Part shown: in pieces, positions 1 through 7,625 of the stretch
Layout: each line of letters begins with the position of its first letter
Position numbering within the stretch: position 1 is the first letter of the stretch
Assembly (NCBI GenBank): GCA_023423775.1
Contig: JAFAEZ010000001.1
Coordinates: 1-14,370, forward strand
DNA from: Pseudomonadota bacterium
Lineage (GTDB): Bacteria; Pseudomonadota; Alphaproteobacteria; Sphingomonadales; Sphingomonadaceae
DNA: 14,370 bases
Reading direction: 5' to 3'
Position numbers and translations under genes: made by a program
Notes under the pieces: generated by a model
What the model was told of the DNA's origin: nothing
Databases searched by the model: none
What the model saw: the letters and a program-made list of their open reading frames with translations, nothing else

Positions 1-1
1 C

Positions 2-691
2 CTGCGGGTCGACAAGCGCGGCATCGGCGCCAGCGCGGCGGCCGCGCCGTCCGAGGAAGCCCTACGCATTGACGCCTTTGCCGGCGACGCCCGCGCCTGG
101 GCGGCGGAGTTGCGCCGCCAGACCGGCGCGCGCTGCGCCTGGCTGCTCGGCCATAGCGAAGGTGCGCTCCACGCGCTGATCGCCGCGCAGGACAATCGCG
201 ACGTGTGCGGTCTCGTGCTGGTCGCCGCACCCGGCCGCGACCTCGCCGACATATTGCGCGAGCAGTTGCGCTCCAATCCCGCCAACGCGCCGATCCTCGA
301 CCAGGCGCTGGCGATCGTCGCCGAGCTGGAAGCGGGGCGCCCCTATACGGGCGATATGCATCCCGGATTGATCCCCTTGTTCCGCCCGAGCGTGCAGCCG
401 TTCGTGATCTCAATGATGAAGGTCGATCCCGCCACCCTCGTCCGCAGCTACAAGGGGCCCGTGCTTGTCGTGCAGGGTACGACCGACATCCAGACCGCGG
501 TCGCCGATGCGGAGCGCCTAGCTGCCGCCCGGCCCGGCGTGGCGTTGGCGGTGATCGAGGGCATGAATCATGTGCTCAAGCGCGCGCCGGCGGACCGCGG
601 CGCCAATGCGGCGACCTATGCGCAGCCCGATCTTCCGCTCGCGCCGGGCCTCGCCGACCGGATCGCGGCCTTCATCGCCCGCCGCCGATAG
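2..691 (+). CDS. alpha/beta hydrolase, 5'-truncated by window edge
   Basis: The reading frame is open from base 2, so the N-terminus lies outside the window; 229 codons plus the TAG stop are visible. It begins inside the segment after the oxyanion-hole region (R-V-D-K-R-G-I-G-A-S, typical of this superfamily). Next comes the nucleophile elbow G-H-S-E-G with Ser at 155-157. The acid is probably Asp at 485-487 in G-T-T-D, and the base His at 569-571 in M-N-H-V-L-K. The full catalytic triad is therefore present. The G-H-S-E-G elbow and overall layout resemble the S33-like serine hydrolases often annotated as 'alpha/beta fold hydrolase'. The substrate cannot be deduced. I see no membrane segment in the visible part; a signal peptide could be in the missing portion. 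The gene is followed after 86 bp by the MFS exporter on the same strand, so the two may be co-transcribed, but nothing ties their functions together. Confidence 0.85.
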   Translation: MRVDKRGIGASAAAAPSEEALRIDAFAGDARAWAAELRRQTGARCAWLLGHSEGALHALIAAQDNRDVCGLVLVAAPGRDLADILREQLRSNPANAPILDQALAIVAELEAGRPYTGDMHPGLIPLFRPSVQPFVISMMKVDPATLVRSYKGPVLVVQGTTDIQTAVADAERLAAARPGVALAVIEGMNHVLKRAPADRGANAATYAQPDLPLAPGLADRIAAFIARRR

Positions 692-738
692 GAGCCGCGG
701 ACGGAACCTAAGCCGCCTTTGTCTTTTCTTTCGAGCAG

Positions 739-754
739 CGCGGCGCCCGCCGCG
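739..754 (+). repeat. GC-rich inverted repeat between hydrolase and MFS genes
   Basis: CGCGGC (739-744) and GCCGCG (749-754) are perfect reverse complements around a 4-nt GCCC loop. The hairpin begins 47 nt after the hydrolase stop and ends 8 nt before the Shine-Dalgarno of the MFS gene. No T-run follows on either strand (the T-rich stretch 719-731 lies 5' of it), so an intrinsic terminator is unlikely. It could be an mRNA-processing or translation-modulating hairpin, or simply a by-product of high GC. Confidence 0.35.
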
Positions 755-762
755 GCACCCGC

Positions 763-770
763 AAGGAAAG
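763..770 (+). promoter_or_regulatory. ribosome binding site that fixes a TTG start
   Basis: AAGGAAAG ends 7 nt before the TTG at 778. It is the only good Shine-Dalgarno in the area. No ATG or GTG lies in frame between it and the conserved N-terminal part of the transporter, so TTG is the likely initiator. Confidence 0.65.
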
Positions 771-777
771 GCCGCTT

Positions 778-2433
778 TTGACCCCGCCTCCCGCCCGGCC
801 GACATCCGCGCTCGCCCCGCTGGCCCATCCTGTCTTCCGGGCGGTGTGGATCGCCAGCATGGCGTCCAATTTCGGCGGCATGATCCAGGCGGTGGGCGCC
901 TCGTGGATGATGACCTCGATCGCGCCCTCGGCCGAGATGGTCGCCCTCGTGCAGGCCTCGACCACGTTGCCGATCATGCTGCTCTCGCTCGCCGCCGGCG
1001 CGATCGCCGACAATTATGACCGGCGCCGCGTGATGCTCGCTGCCCAGATCTTCATGCTCGGCGTTTCGGTGGCGCTCGCGGCCTGCACCTGGCTCGGCCT
1101 GATCACGCCGTGGCTGCTCCTGCTCTTCACCTTCCTGATCGGCGTCGGCGCCGCCTTCCATGGGCCGGCCTGGCAGGCTTCGGTCGGCGACATGGTCCCG
1201 CGCCACGATCTGCCGGGCGCGGTCGCGCTCAACAGCATGAATTTCAACATCGCCCGCAGTCTCGGCCCGGCGGTGGGCGGCGCGATCGTCGCCGCGGCGG
1301 GAGCCGCCGTCGCCTTCGCGGTCAACGCCTTCACCTATATCGGCCTGATCACGGTGCTCGCCCGCTGGCGCCCGCACCGGCCGGAGCGCAAGCTACCACG
1401 CGAACGGCTCGGCGTCGCGATGGCCGCCGGGGTGCGCTATGCGGCAATGTCCCCGTCGATCGGGGCCGTGCTCGGCCGCAGCCTGCTGTTCGGCCTCGGC
1501 GCCAGCTCGATCAGCGCCTTGATGCCCCTGGTCGCGCGCGATCTGATCGCGGGCGGCGCGCTCACCTATGGCATTCTCCTCGGCGCGTTCGGCGTGGGCG
1601 CGGTCGCCGGAGCCTTTTCCAGCTCGCGCTTGCGGACGATCTTTTCCTCCGAAAGCCTGGTGCGGATGTCGTGCCTCGCCTTCGCCGTCGCGGCGGCCGT
1701 GGTCGGCGCCAGCACGTCGCTGCCGATCACCACCCCCGCCCTGCTGATAGCGGGCGCGGCCTGGGTGCTGGCGCTGTCGACCTTCAACGTCACCGTCCAG
1801 CTCAATTCCCCGCGCTGGGTCGTGGCGCGGGCCCTGTCGCTCTACCAGATGGCCGCGTTCGGCGGCATGGCGGTGGGCAGCTGGATCTGGGGCATGGTCG
1901 CCGAGGATCACGACATCGAGACCGCGCTGCTTGGCGCCGGAGCAGTGCTGGTACTGTGCGCGATCGCCGGCCTGAAGCTGCCTTTGCCCTCGACCCGCGA
2001 CCTCAATCTCGATCCGCTGCGCGAATGGCGGCCGCCCGATCCGGCGATCGACATCCAGCCGCGCAGCGGCCCGCTGGTGGTCACGATCGAGTTCCGCATT
2101 CGCGCCGAGGACGTGCCGCAATTCCTGTCGGTCATGGCCGAGCGCCGGCGCATGCGGCGGCGCGACGGGGCGCGCCGATGGACCTTGCTGCGCGACGTCG
2201 CCGACCCGCAATTGTGGATCGAGCGATTTCATCTCGCCAACTGGATCGAATATATCCGCCACAACAACCGCATCACGCAGGCCGACGCCTGGGTCACGGG
2301 CGCCGCCCGCGACCTGCATATCGGGCCGGAGCCGCCGGTTGTCCGCCGCCTGATCGAGCGCGAGCCCGACTATCAGGAGCAAGGTCTCGGCGACCTCGCC
2401 GAACCGCTTACCGACCCGCGCCGCTTCGGCTGA
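778..2433 (+). CDS. MFS exporter, EntS-like / MFS_3 family, with C-terminal soluble domain
   Basis: This 551-residue inner-membrane protein of the major facilitator superfamily resembles the MFS_3 (Pfam PF05977) group, related to the enterobactin exporter EntS. It starts with L-A-P-L-A-H-P-V-F-R-A-V-W, the usual opening of this group, which supports the TTG start. The hydrophobic part, about residues 18-400, is compatible with 10-12 membrane helices. The MFS signature loop between helices 2 and 3 is seen as G74-x3-D78 followed by R82-R84. From about residue 434 to 535 there is a hydrophilic, Arg- and Trp-rich domain (V-V-T-I-E-F onward), which is normal for PF05977 members and absent from EntS proper. 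Members export small molecules or drugs by proton antiport, but the substrate here cannot be named. The stop codon lies 1 nt from the convergent msrA stop, leaving no room for a separate terminator. Confidence 0.88.
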   Translation: MTPPPARPTSALAPLAHPVFRAVWIASMASNFGGMIQAVGASWMMTSIAPSAEMVALVQASTTLPIMLLSLAAGAIADNYDRRRVMLAAQIFMLGVSVALAACTWLGLITPWLLLLFTFLIGVGAAFHGPAWQASVGDMVPRHDLPGAVALNSMNFNIARSLGPAVGGAIVAAAGAAVAFAVNAFTYIGLITVLARWRPHRPERKLPRERLGVAMAAGVRYAAMSPSIGAVLGRSLLFGLGASSISALMPLVARDLIAGGALTYGILLGAFGVGAVAGAFSSSRLRTIFSSESLVRMSCLAFAVAAAVVGASTSLPITTPALLIAGAAWVLALSTFNVTVQLNSPRWVVARALSLYQMAAFGGMAVGSWIWGMVAEDHDIETALLGAGAVLVLCAIAGLKLPLPSTRDLNLDPLREWRPPDPAIDIQPRSGPLVVTIEFRIRAEDVPQFLSVMAERRRMRRRDGARRWTLLRDVADPQLWIERFHLANWIEYIRHNNRITQADAWVTGAARDLHIGPEPPVVRRLIEREPDYQEQGLGDLAEPLTDPRRFG

Positions 2434-2434
2434 G

Positions 2435-3061
2435 CTATCGACCCCAAACTTCCTCGATCCGCGCGTCCCGTCCGCAGCGATAGCGGTAGAAGCGGTATTT
2501 GAGCTTGTTCTTCTTGTAATAATCCTGGTGATAGCCCTCCGCCGGCCAGAAGCGGCCCGCGGCCAGGATCGAAGTCACCACGCGCCCGCGCAACGCCCGA
2601 TTGGCCTCGGCCTTCGCCGCTTCGGCCGCCTTGCGCTGGGCCGGGCTCGAGACGAACAGGGCGGTGCGGTAGCTGTCGCCGCGGTCGCAGAACTGGCCGC
2701 CCGCGTCGGTGGGATCGACCGTGCGGAAGAAATGACGGGCAAGGCGGTCGTAGCTCACCTTGGCGGGGTCCCAGGTCACCCGCACAGCCTCATAATGGCC
2801 GGTGCCTCCCGCCGAGACCTGCTCGTATGTCGGGTTGGCGACGCGCCCGCCGGTATAGCCCGAAACGGCCGAGACCACTCCCGGCACCTTCTCGAAATCG
2901 GCTTCGGTGCACCAGAAACAGCCGCCGGCGAAGACCGCGCTCTCGGTGCGGGGGGCCCGGGTCGCGGCAGTCGCTTCCCCGCCGCCGGGCAGGTCGGAGG
3001 CTTGTTCCGAGCCGCATGACGCCAGCAGGATCGCCGCGACGACGAAGGATATCCGGTTCAC
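2435..3061 (-). CDS. msrA: peptide-methionine (S)-S-oxide reductase MsrA, predicted lipoprotein
   Basis: The enzyme reduces methionine-S-sulfoxide in oxidised proteins. The 208-residue product carries the MsrA active-site motif G-C-F-W-C-T-E with nucleophilic Cys48; a second Cys lies at 51. Downstream are conserved G-G-Q-F-C-D (Cys125), G-Y-H-Q-D-Y-Y and a C-terminal Cys196 as probable resolving residue. An N-terminal hydrophobic stretch ends in the lipobox L-A-S-C (Cys16) followed by Gly, and a low-complexity linker of about 25 residues precedes the catalytic domain. This predicts a lipid-anchored envelope enzyme that repairs extracytoplasmic proteins. It starts with GTG immediately after the TAA of the aldo/keto reductase gene, with AGGAGG at 3072-3067 inside the end of that gene, so the two are almost certainly translated from one mRNA. 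Envelope MsrA needs a periplasmic electron donor, not visible here. Family assignment is firm; location is predicted from the lipobox. Confidence 0.93.
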   Translation of the reverse strand: MNRISFVVAAILLASCGSEQASDLPGGGEATAATRAPRTESAVFAGGCFWCTEADFEKVPGVVSAVSGYTGGRVANPTYEQVSAGGTGHYEAVRVTWDPAKVSYDRLARHFFRTVDPTDAGGQFCDRGDSYRTALFVSSPAQRKAAEAAKAEANRALRGRVVTSILAAGRFWPAEGYHQDYYKKNKLKYRFYRYRCGRDARIEEVWGR

Positions 3062-4003
3062 TTACTCCTCCTGCGAGGCTCCGTTCAGCAAATCCAACTG
3101 CGCGGCGCTGAGCTCCAGCTCGACCGCACCGAGCAATTCGTCCAGCTGATCCACGCTGGTCGCGCTGGCGATCGGCGCGGTCACGGTCGGCTGCGCGGCG
3201 AGCCAGGCCAGCGCGACCTGCGCGGGCGTGGCGCCTAAATCCGCCGCGACTTCGTCGAGCGCGGCAAGAACGCGCAGCCCGCGCGCGTCGAGATATTTGT
3301 CCATGCCGCCGCCGCGCGGGCTTTTGCCGAGATCGGCCTTGCCGCGATATTTGCCAGTGAGGAAGCCCGAGGCGAGACCGTAAAAGGCGACCATCCCTAG
3401 CCCGCGTTCAGCGACGAGGTCGGCCAGCGGGCCCTCGTAGCGCCCGCGCTCCACCAGATTGTACCAGATCTGGAGCACGCTGTAGCGCGCGACGCCTTCG
3501 CGCGCCCTGATGTCGAGCGCCTCGCCCAGCCGCTCCGCGTCGATCTGCGATGCGCCGATCGCGCGCACCTTGCCGGCCTTCACCAGGCGATCGAACGCGC
3601 CGAGCGTCTCCTCGAGCGGGACGCTGGGATCGTCCTTATGGGAATAATAGAGGTCGATGTGATCGACGCCGAGCCGCGCGAGCGAGCGGTCCGCCGCCTC
3701 CGCGATCCAGTCCGCGCTAAGCCCCTTGTCGTAGCCGACCTTGGTTGCGATCAGCACGTCGTCGCGCCGCCCGCGCCGCTTCAGCCACTCGCCGATGATC
3801 GTCTCGGACTCGCCGCCCTGATTGCCAGGCACCCATGAGGAATAGACGTCGGCCGTGTCGATCATCGTGCCGCCGCGCGCGACGAAGCGGTCGAGTATCT
3901 CGAAGCTGCGTTCGCGATCCGCCGTCCAGCCGAACACATTGCCGCCGAGCACGAGCGGCGGAGTCGTCAGCCCGCTGTCGCCGAGTTGCCGCATCGCCAC
4001 CAT
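3062..4003 (-). CDS. aldo/keto reductase
   Basis: A 313-residue NAD(P)H-dependent oxidoreductase of the aldo/keto reductase superfamily, expected to be a cytoplasmic TIM barrel reducing aldehydes or ketones. The catalytic tetrad is complete: Asp49 (D-T-A-D), Tyr54 (V-Y), Lys88 (A-T-K-V) and His122 (S-H-K). G-A-S-Q follows, and the C-terminal A-P-I-A-S-A-T-S-V-D-Q segment is the usual cofactor-binding region of the YghZ/YajO-like subgroup. I chose the ATG at 4003 (M-V-A-M-R-Q-L-G) because AGGAG at 4015-4011 is spaced 7 nt from it and the protein then begins with the normal first strand. A GTG at 4057 would add 18 poorly conserved residues, and a second ATG at 3994 is also possible. It is the first gene of a two-gene unit with msrA. 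The physiological substrate is unknown; co-expression with MsrA hints at oxidative or carbonyl stress, which is inference. Confidence 0.9.
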   Translation of the reverse strand: MVAMRQLGDSGLTTPPLVLGGNVFGWTADRERSFEILDRFVARGGTMIDTADVYSSWVPGNQGGESETIIGEWLKRRGRRDDVLIATKVGYDKGLSADWIAEAADRSLARLGVDHIDLYYSHKDDPSVPLEETLGAFDRLVKAGKVRAIGASQIDAERLGEALDIRAREGVARYSVLQIWYNLVERGRYEGPLADLVAERGLGMVAFYGLASGFLTGKYRGKADLGKSPRGGGMDKYLDARGLRVLAALDEVAADLGATPAQVALAWLAAQPTVTAPIASATSVDQLDELLGAVELELSAAQLDLLNGASQEE

Positions 4004-4112
4004 CGCTCGTCTCCTGCTGCCGCGGATTAGATGGGCTCGGCCCGGGCCCGCGTCCACCCTTGGCGACCATTCAGGGAATCTTTGTCAATTTCAGCGACAG
4101 TGCCGGCCGTGT

Positions 4113-4136
4113 CGGAGAATCTTACACCCTTCTCCG
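4113..4136 (+). promoter_or_regulatory. 7-bp inverted repeat upstream of epsB (operator or leader hairpin)
   Basis: CGGAGAA (4113-4119) and TTCTCCG (4130-4136) are exact reverse complements separated by 10 bp, giving arm centres 17 bp apart. The element lies in the divergent gap between the aldo/keto reductase and epsB, ending 22 bp before the epsB GTG. It fits a dimer-binding operator or, if transcribed, a 7-bp stem with a 10-nt loop. A related heptamer, GAATCTT, occurs at 4076-4082 and again at 4117-4123, overlapping this element. No convincing -35/-10 or sigma-54 -24/-12 pair was found beside it. Confidence 0.4.
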
Positions 4137-4158
4137 GGGACGAGGCGACGGGCCGGAC

Positions 4159-5547
4159 GTGATCAGGATCTTCAAACATTACGTCCCGCACACCGTTCTC
4201 CTGCTGTGCCTCGTCGATTTCGCCGTGCTGATGCTCGCGGCCGAAGCCGGCTGGCTGCTGCGGCTGTGGCAGATCCAGAGCGCGGCAGCCCCCGAGATCC
4301 ACCGCCTGCCGAACATGCTGACCTTCGCCCTGACGTTGCAGCTGACCATGGCCGGCGTGGGCGTCTATGCGGTCGAGGCGCTGACCTCGCTCCGTTACGC
4401 CGGGACACGCCTACTGGTCGCGCTCAGCCTCGGTTTCCTCCTGCTCGCTCTGATCTTCTTCATCGCGCCATGGCTGAGCTTCTGGCGCTCCAACCTCCTC
4501 TACGCGCTGGGGATCGCCACCGCCGGCCTGGTCGGGGTGCGGCTTGCAATCGGCGGCTCGCTTGGCAGCGAAATGTTCAAGCGGCGCGTGCTGGTCCTCG
4601 GCGCCGGCGCCCGCGCCGCACGGCTCGCCGCCTTGGCCCGCCAGCCCGGCGCCAGCTTCGCCGTCGTCGGTTACGTCTGCATGGCCGATGGTGCGTCAGC
4701 GGTGTCGGGCTCGATCAACCGCGCCGACATCGACAATCTGTCCCATCATGTGCTGCGGCTCGGCGCGACGGAGGTCGTGCTGGCGCTCGAGGAACGGCGC
4801 AACGCACTGCCGCTGGCGGACCTGCTCCGCGTCAAGACGACCGGAGTCTACGTCAACGATCTGTCCTCCTTCCTCGAGCGCGAGACGGGCCGGGTCGACC
4901 TCGACAGCCTCAACCCGTCGTGGCTGCTATTTTCCGCTGGCTTCTCGGCCGGCCGCCGCCTTTCGAGCGCGGGTAAAAGGCTGTTCGACGTGTTGGTCAG
5001 CGCCGCGATTCTGGTGCTGACCGCGCCCCTGATTGCCGTGACGGCTCTATTGGTGAGGCTTGAAAGCCCCGGCTCGCCTTTCTTCCGCCAGCGCCGCGTC
5101 GGCCTCTACGGCCAGCCGTTCGAGATCGTGAAATTGCGCTCGATGCGGCTGGATGCTGAGGTCGGCGGGGTCGCAGTCTGGGCGCAGAAGGACGATCCCC
5201 GCGTCACCCGCGTCGGCCACGTCATCCGCAAGCTCAGGATCGATGAATTGCCGCAATGCTGGAGCGTGCTGAAGGGGGAGATGAGCTTCGTCGGCCCGCG
5301 CCCAGAGCGGCCGCAGTTCGTCGCCGATCTCGAAGCGCGGCTTCCATATTATGCCGAACGCCACATGGTGAAGCCCGGCATCACCGGCTGGGCGCAGGTC
5401 AATTATCCCTATGGCGCGTCGGTCGATGATGCGCGCCAGAAACTCGAATTCGATCTCTATTATGCCAAGAATTATACGCCCTTCCTCGACGTGCTGATCC
5501 TCCTGCAGACGATCCGGGTCATTCTCTGGCCGGAGGGCGCGCGCTGA
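4159..5547 (+). CDS. epsB: EpsB-like polyprenyl-phosphate sugar transferase (PEP-CTERM/EPS associated)
   Basis: A 462-residue initiating sugar transferase that should transfer a sugar-1-phosphate from a nucleotide sugar to undecaprenyl phosphate in the inner membrane, the first step of exopolysaccharide synthesis. About four N-terminal helices (roughly residues 10-135) are followed by a Rossmann-like domain beginning R-V-L-V-L-G-A-G. A further hydrophobic segment (L-F-D-V-L-V-S-A-A-I) then leads into the Bac_transf catalytic domain (PF02397). Its hallmarks are F-F-R-Q-R-R-V-G from residue 308, K-L-R-S-M, the acidic pair in I-D-E-L-P-Q (Asp362, Glu363), and F-V-G-P-R-P-E from 377. The opening V-I-R-I-F-K-H-Y-V-P matches the exosortase-linked subgroup (TIGR03013) and selects the GTG at 4159, although the Shine-Dalgarno is poor (GAGG at 4142-4145, 13 nt away). 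A TTG at 4060 would add 33 hydrophilic residues. Its stop overlaps the prsK start (TGATG), which ties it to the prs genes. The symbol follows family usage; the sugar is unknown. Confidence 0.88.
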   Translation: MIRIFKHYVPHTVLLLCLVDFAVLMLAAEAGWLLRLWQIQSAAAPEIHRLPNMLTFALTLQLTMAGVGVYAVEALTSLRYAGTRLLVALSLGFLLLALIFFIAPWLSFWRSNLLYALGIATAGLVGVRLAIGGSLGSEMFKRRVLVLGAGARAARLAALARQPGASFAVVGYVCMADGASAVSGSINRADIDNLSHHVLRLGATEVVLALEERRNALPLADLLRVKTTGVYVNDLSSFLERETGRVDLDSLNPSWLLFSAGFSAGRRLSSAGKRLFDVLVSAAILVLTAPLIAVTALLVRLESPGSPFFRQRRVGLYGQPFEIVKLRSMRLDAEVGGVAVWAQKDDPRVTRVGHVIRKLRIDELPQCWSVLKGEMSFVGPRPERPQFVADLEARLPYYAERHMVKPGITGWAQVNYPYGASVDDARQKLEFDLYYAKNYTPFLDVLILLQTIRVILWPEGAR

Positions 5548-7625
5548 TGCTCGGCCTGATCGGCTTCTGGAGCCACGCATTGGCCGCCTTGCTCTATGGG
5601 GCGCTCGCCATCTGGCAGTTGCGCCACTGGAACGGCGACCACCGCAACCGGCCGCTGGTGGCGGCCTTCGCGATCACCTCGATCTGGGCGATCTTCGCCT
5701 CGATGCTCGGCCAGCACCAACTCCTGACGGGCGTGGCCGAGGGCGCGCGCAATTTCGCCTTCCTCGCCTTCATGTACGGCATCGTGCGCAGCGCCGAACC
5801 CGACGAGCGCCAGCGCGCCGTGCGGATCGTCTATTTCACCGTTGCCGCGGTGATCGGCCTCCAGATCGTCGTCGCCGGCGTAGTATCGCGTTTTACCGGT
5901 AATTCGGAGGCGCAGGCGGCGCTGATCGCGACCGCCGACATTCTCGGTCTCACGGTCGCGGCCGGCGGCCTCGTGCTCGTCCACAATCTCTACGGCCAGG
6001 CCAGTCCCGACAGCCGCTGGGGCATCCGCCTGCCGACGATCGCTCTCGCCGGCATGTGGCTCTACGACCTCCACCTCTACACGGTCGCCTATCTGACCCG
6101 CGATCCGGTCCACGACCTGCTGGCGATGCGCGGCGCGATTCTGGCGATGCTGGTCCCGCTGTTCACGCTGGCGAGCCGGCGCAACGCGCAGTGGAAGATG
6201 CAAATTTCGCGCGCGGCGACCTTCCAGTCGCTCTCGGTGATCGCGATCCTGGCCTATCTGATCCTGATGATGTCGGCGACCCAGGCGCTGGAGCTGATCG
6301 GCGGCCACTGGGTGCGGATCGGCCAGGTCGGGCTCATCTTCGCGATGAGCCTGGCCGCGCTGCTCCTGCTCCCCTCCGGCCGCCGCCGCGCCTGGGCGCG
6401 GGTCATGCTGGCCAAGCATCTGTTCGAGCATCGCTACGATTATCGCGAGGAATGGCTGCGCTTCACCCGGACGATCGGCCTGGGCGGCGAGGATGCAGCG
6501 CCGCTCGGCGAGCGGGTCATCAAGGCTATGGCCGACATTGCAGGATCGCCGGCCGGCCTGCTGCTCCTGTCCGACGACCGATATCGCCTGACGCCCGCGG
6601 CGCGCTGGAACTGGAAGCGCGAGATCGGCCATGGCAGCCCCGCCGACCGGGACTTCGTCCGGCAGCTCGAAGCGAGCGGGCACATCCTCGATTTCAGCCA
6701 GGCCGCGATGGCCGCAGAGGACGGCGCACAGATGATATCGCCCGCATGGCTGCGTGCGGACGGCGCGGCCTGGGCCGGCATCCCGCTGCTCCACAACGAC
6801 CGGCTGGTCGGCCTCGTCATCCTCGCCCATCCGACGATCCGGCGGCCGCTCGACTGGGAGGATTTCGACCTGTTCCGCGCCGCCGGCATCCAGGCCGCGA
6901 GCTATCTCGCCGAGGCGCGCAGCCAGGACGCGCTCGCTCACGCCCAGCGCTTCGACGAGTTCAACCGCCGCTTCGCCTTCATCATGCACGACATCAAGAA
7001 TCTGGTGAGCCAGCTCAGCCTGGTGACGCGCAATGCCGAGCGTCACGCCGACAATCCGGAATTCCGTGCGGACATGATCGCGACGCTGCAAAGCTCGGTG
7101 AAGAAGATGAACGACCTGCTCGCCCGCTTGGGCCGCGGCAACCAGAGCGAGGGCGAGACATTGCGCCCGATCGCGCTCGATCCGCTGCTGACCGCGGTGG
7201 CGGCGGCCAAGGCGCGAGGCCATCCGGTTGCGCTGGGAGGCGATCACGACCTCGTCGTGCGGGCCGATCCGACCCGGCTGGAGCAGGCGCTGATCCACAT
7301 CGTCCAGAATGCCATCGACGCCAGCCCGGCGGGCGAACCCGTCGTGCTTCGCGCCGAACGCCGCGAGGCCGACATCGCCATTGAAATCGCCGATCGCGGC
7401 TCCGGCATGTCCGCCGATTTCGTCCGCACCCGCCTGTTCCAGCCCTTCGCCTCGACCAAGGAAGGCGGCTTCGGCATCGGCGCCTTCGAGGCGCGGACGC
7501 TCGTCACCGCGATGGGCGGACGGCTCGACGTCGAATCGCGGGAAGGCGAAGGCACCTGCTTCACCCTCTATTTACCGGCCGCGCAGACAGAGGCGCTGCC
7601 CCAACCCGAACGGATGCGCGCATGA
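5547..7625 (+). CDS. prsK: PEP-CTERM system membrane histidine kinase PrsK
   Basis: A 692-residue sensor kinase matching the XrtA/PEP-CTERM-linked PrsK family (TIGR02916). The N-terminal 280 residues form eight or nine hydrophobic segments, an integral-membrane sensor rather than a periplasmic loop sensor. A GAF-like region follows (about 310-460, with A-G-L-L-L-L and I-P-L-L-H-N-D-R-L-V-G-L-V). The dimerisation/phosphoacceptor region contains His481 in M-H-D-I-K-N-L. The ATPase domain shows an N box (Q587-N-A-I-D-A), a G1 box (D616-R-G-S-G) and a G2 box (G640-G-F-G-I-G), ending in G-T-C-F-T-L-Y-L. All key kinase residues are present. The H-D-I-K-N form of the H box is typical of this subgroup. 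The ATG overlaps the epsB stop by 1 nt, with GGAGGG at 5532-5537, and the stop overlaps the prsR ATG by 4 nt. The cognate regulator is therefore almost certainly PrsR. The signal sensed is unknown. Confidence 0.93.
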   Translation: MLGLIGFWSHALAALLYGALAIWQLRHWNGDHRNRPLVAAFAITSIWAIFASMLGQHQLLTGVAEGARNFAFLAFMYGIVRSAEPDERQRAVRIVYFTVAAVIGLQIVVAGVVSRFTGNSEAQAALIATADILGLTVAAGGLVLVHNLYGQASPDSRWGIRLPTIALAGMWLYDLHLYTVAYLTRDPVHDLLAMRGAILAMLVPLFTLASRRNAQWKMQISRAATFQSLSVIAILAYLILMMSATQALELIGGHWVRIGQVGLIFAMSLAALLLLPSGRRRAWARVMLAKHLFEHRYDYREEWLRFTRTIGLGGEDAAPLGERVIKAMADIAGSPAGLLLLSDDRYRLTPAARWNWKREIGHGSPADRDFVRQLEASGHILDFSQAAMAAEDGAQMISPAWLRADGAAWAGIPLLHNDRLVGLVILAHPTIRRPLDWEDFDLFRAAGIQAASYLAEARSQDALAHAQRFDEFNRRFAFIMHDIKNLVSQLSLVTRNAERHADNPEFRADMIATLQSSVKKMNDLLARLGRGNQSEGETLRPIALDPLLTAVAAAKARGHPVALGGDHDLVVRADPTRLEQALIHIVQNAIDASPAGEPVVLRAERREADIAIEIADRGSGMSADFVRTRLFQPFASTKEGGFGIGAFEARTLVTAMGGRLDVESREGEGTCFTLYLPAAQTEALPQPERMRA

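Noticed and set aside
739..754. An intrinsic terminator after the hydrolase gene.
   Set aside because: The stem is real but no T-run follows it; the T-rich stretch precedes it. It is kept only as an inverted repeat.
4083..4088. A perfect TTGACA on the - strand as -35 box of a promoter for the aldo/keto reductase gene.
   Set aside because: No plausible -10 hexamer lies 16-18 nt downstream on that strand, so the single hexamer is not enough to call a promoter.
3835..4158. A 108-codon N-terminal extension of epsB from an ATG at 3835.
   Set aside because: It would overlap the aldo/keto reductase gene. The added residues are Arg/Ser-rich shadow translation, and homologous proteins begin at the I-R-I-F-K-H-Y-V-P segment.
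4004..4158. A sigma-54 -24/-12 promoter (TGGC...TTGC) upstream of epsB for autoregulation by PrsR.
   Set aside because: Read by eye, TTGGCG at 4060-4065 has no TTGC-like element at the right spacing, and nothing else in the gap fits.
5472..7298. A 608-codon open frame on the - strand opposite prsK, and similar long antisense frames elsewhere (for example 1393-2382 and 7568-8968).
   Set aside because: Stop-free antisense frames are common in high-GC DNA. The products are Arg/Gly/Asp/His-rich without domain motifs, while the opposite strand encodes clear PrsK, MFS and PrsR proteins.
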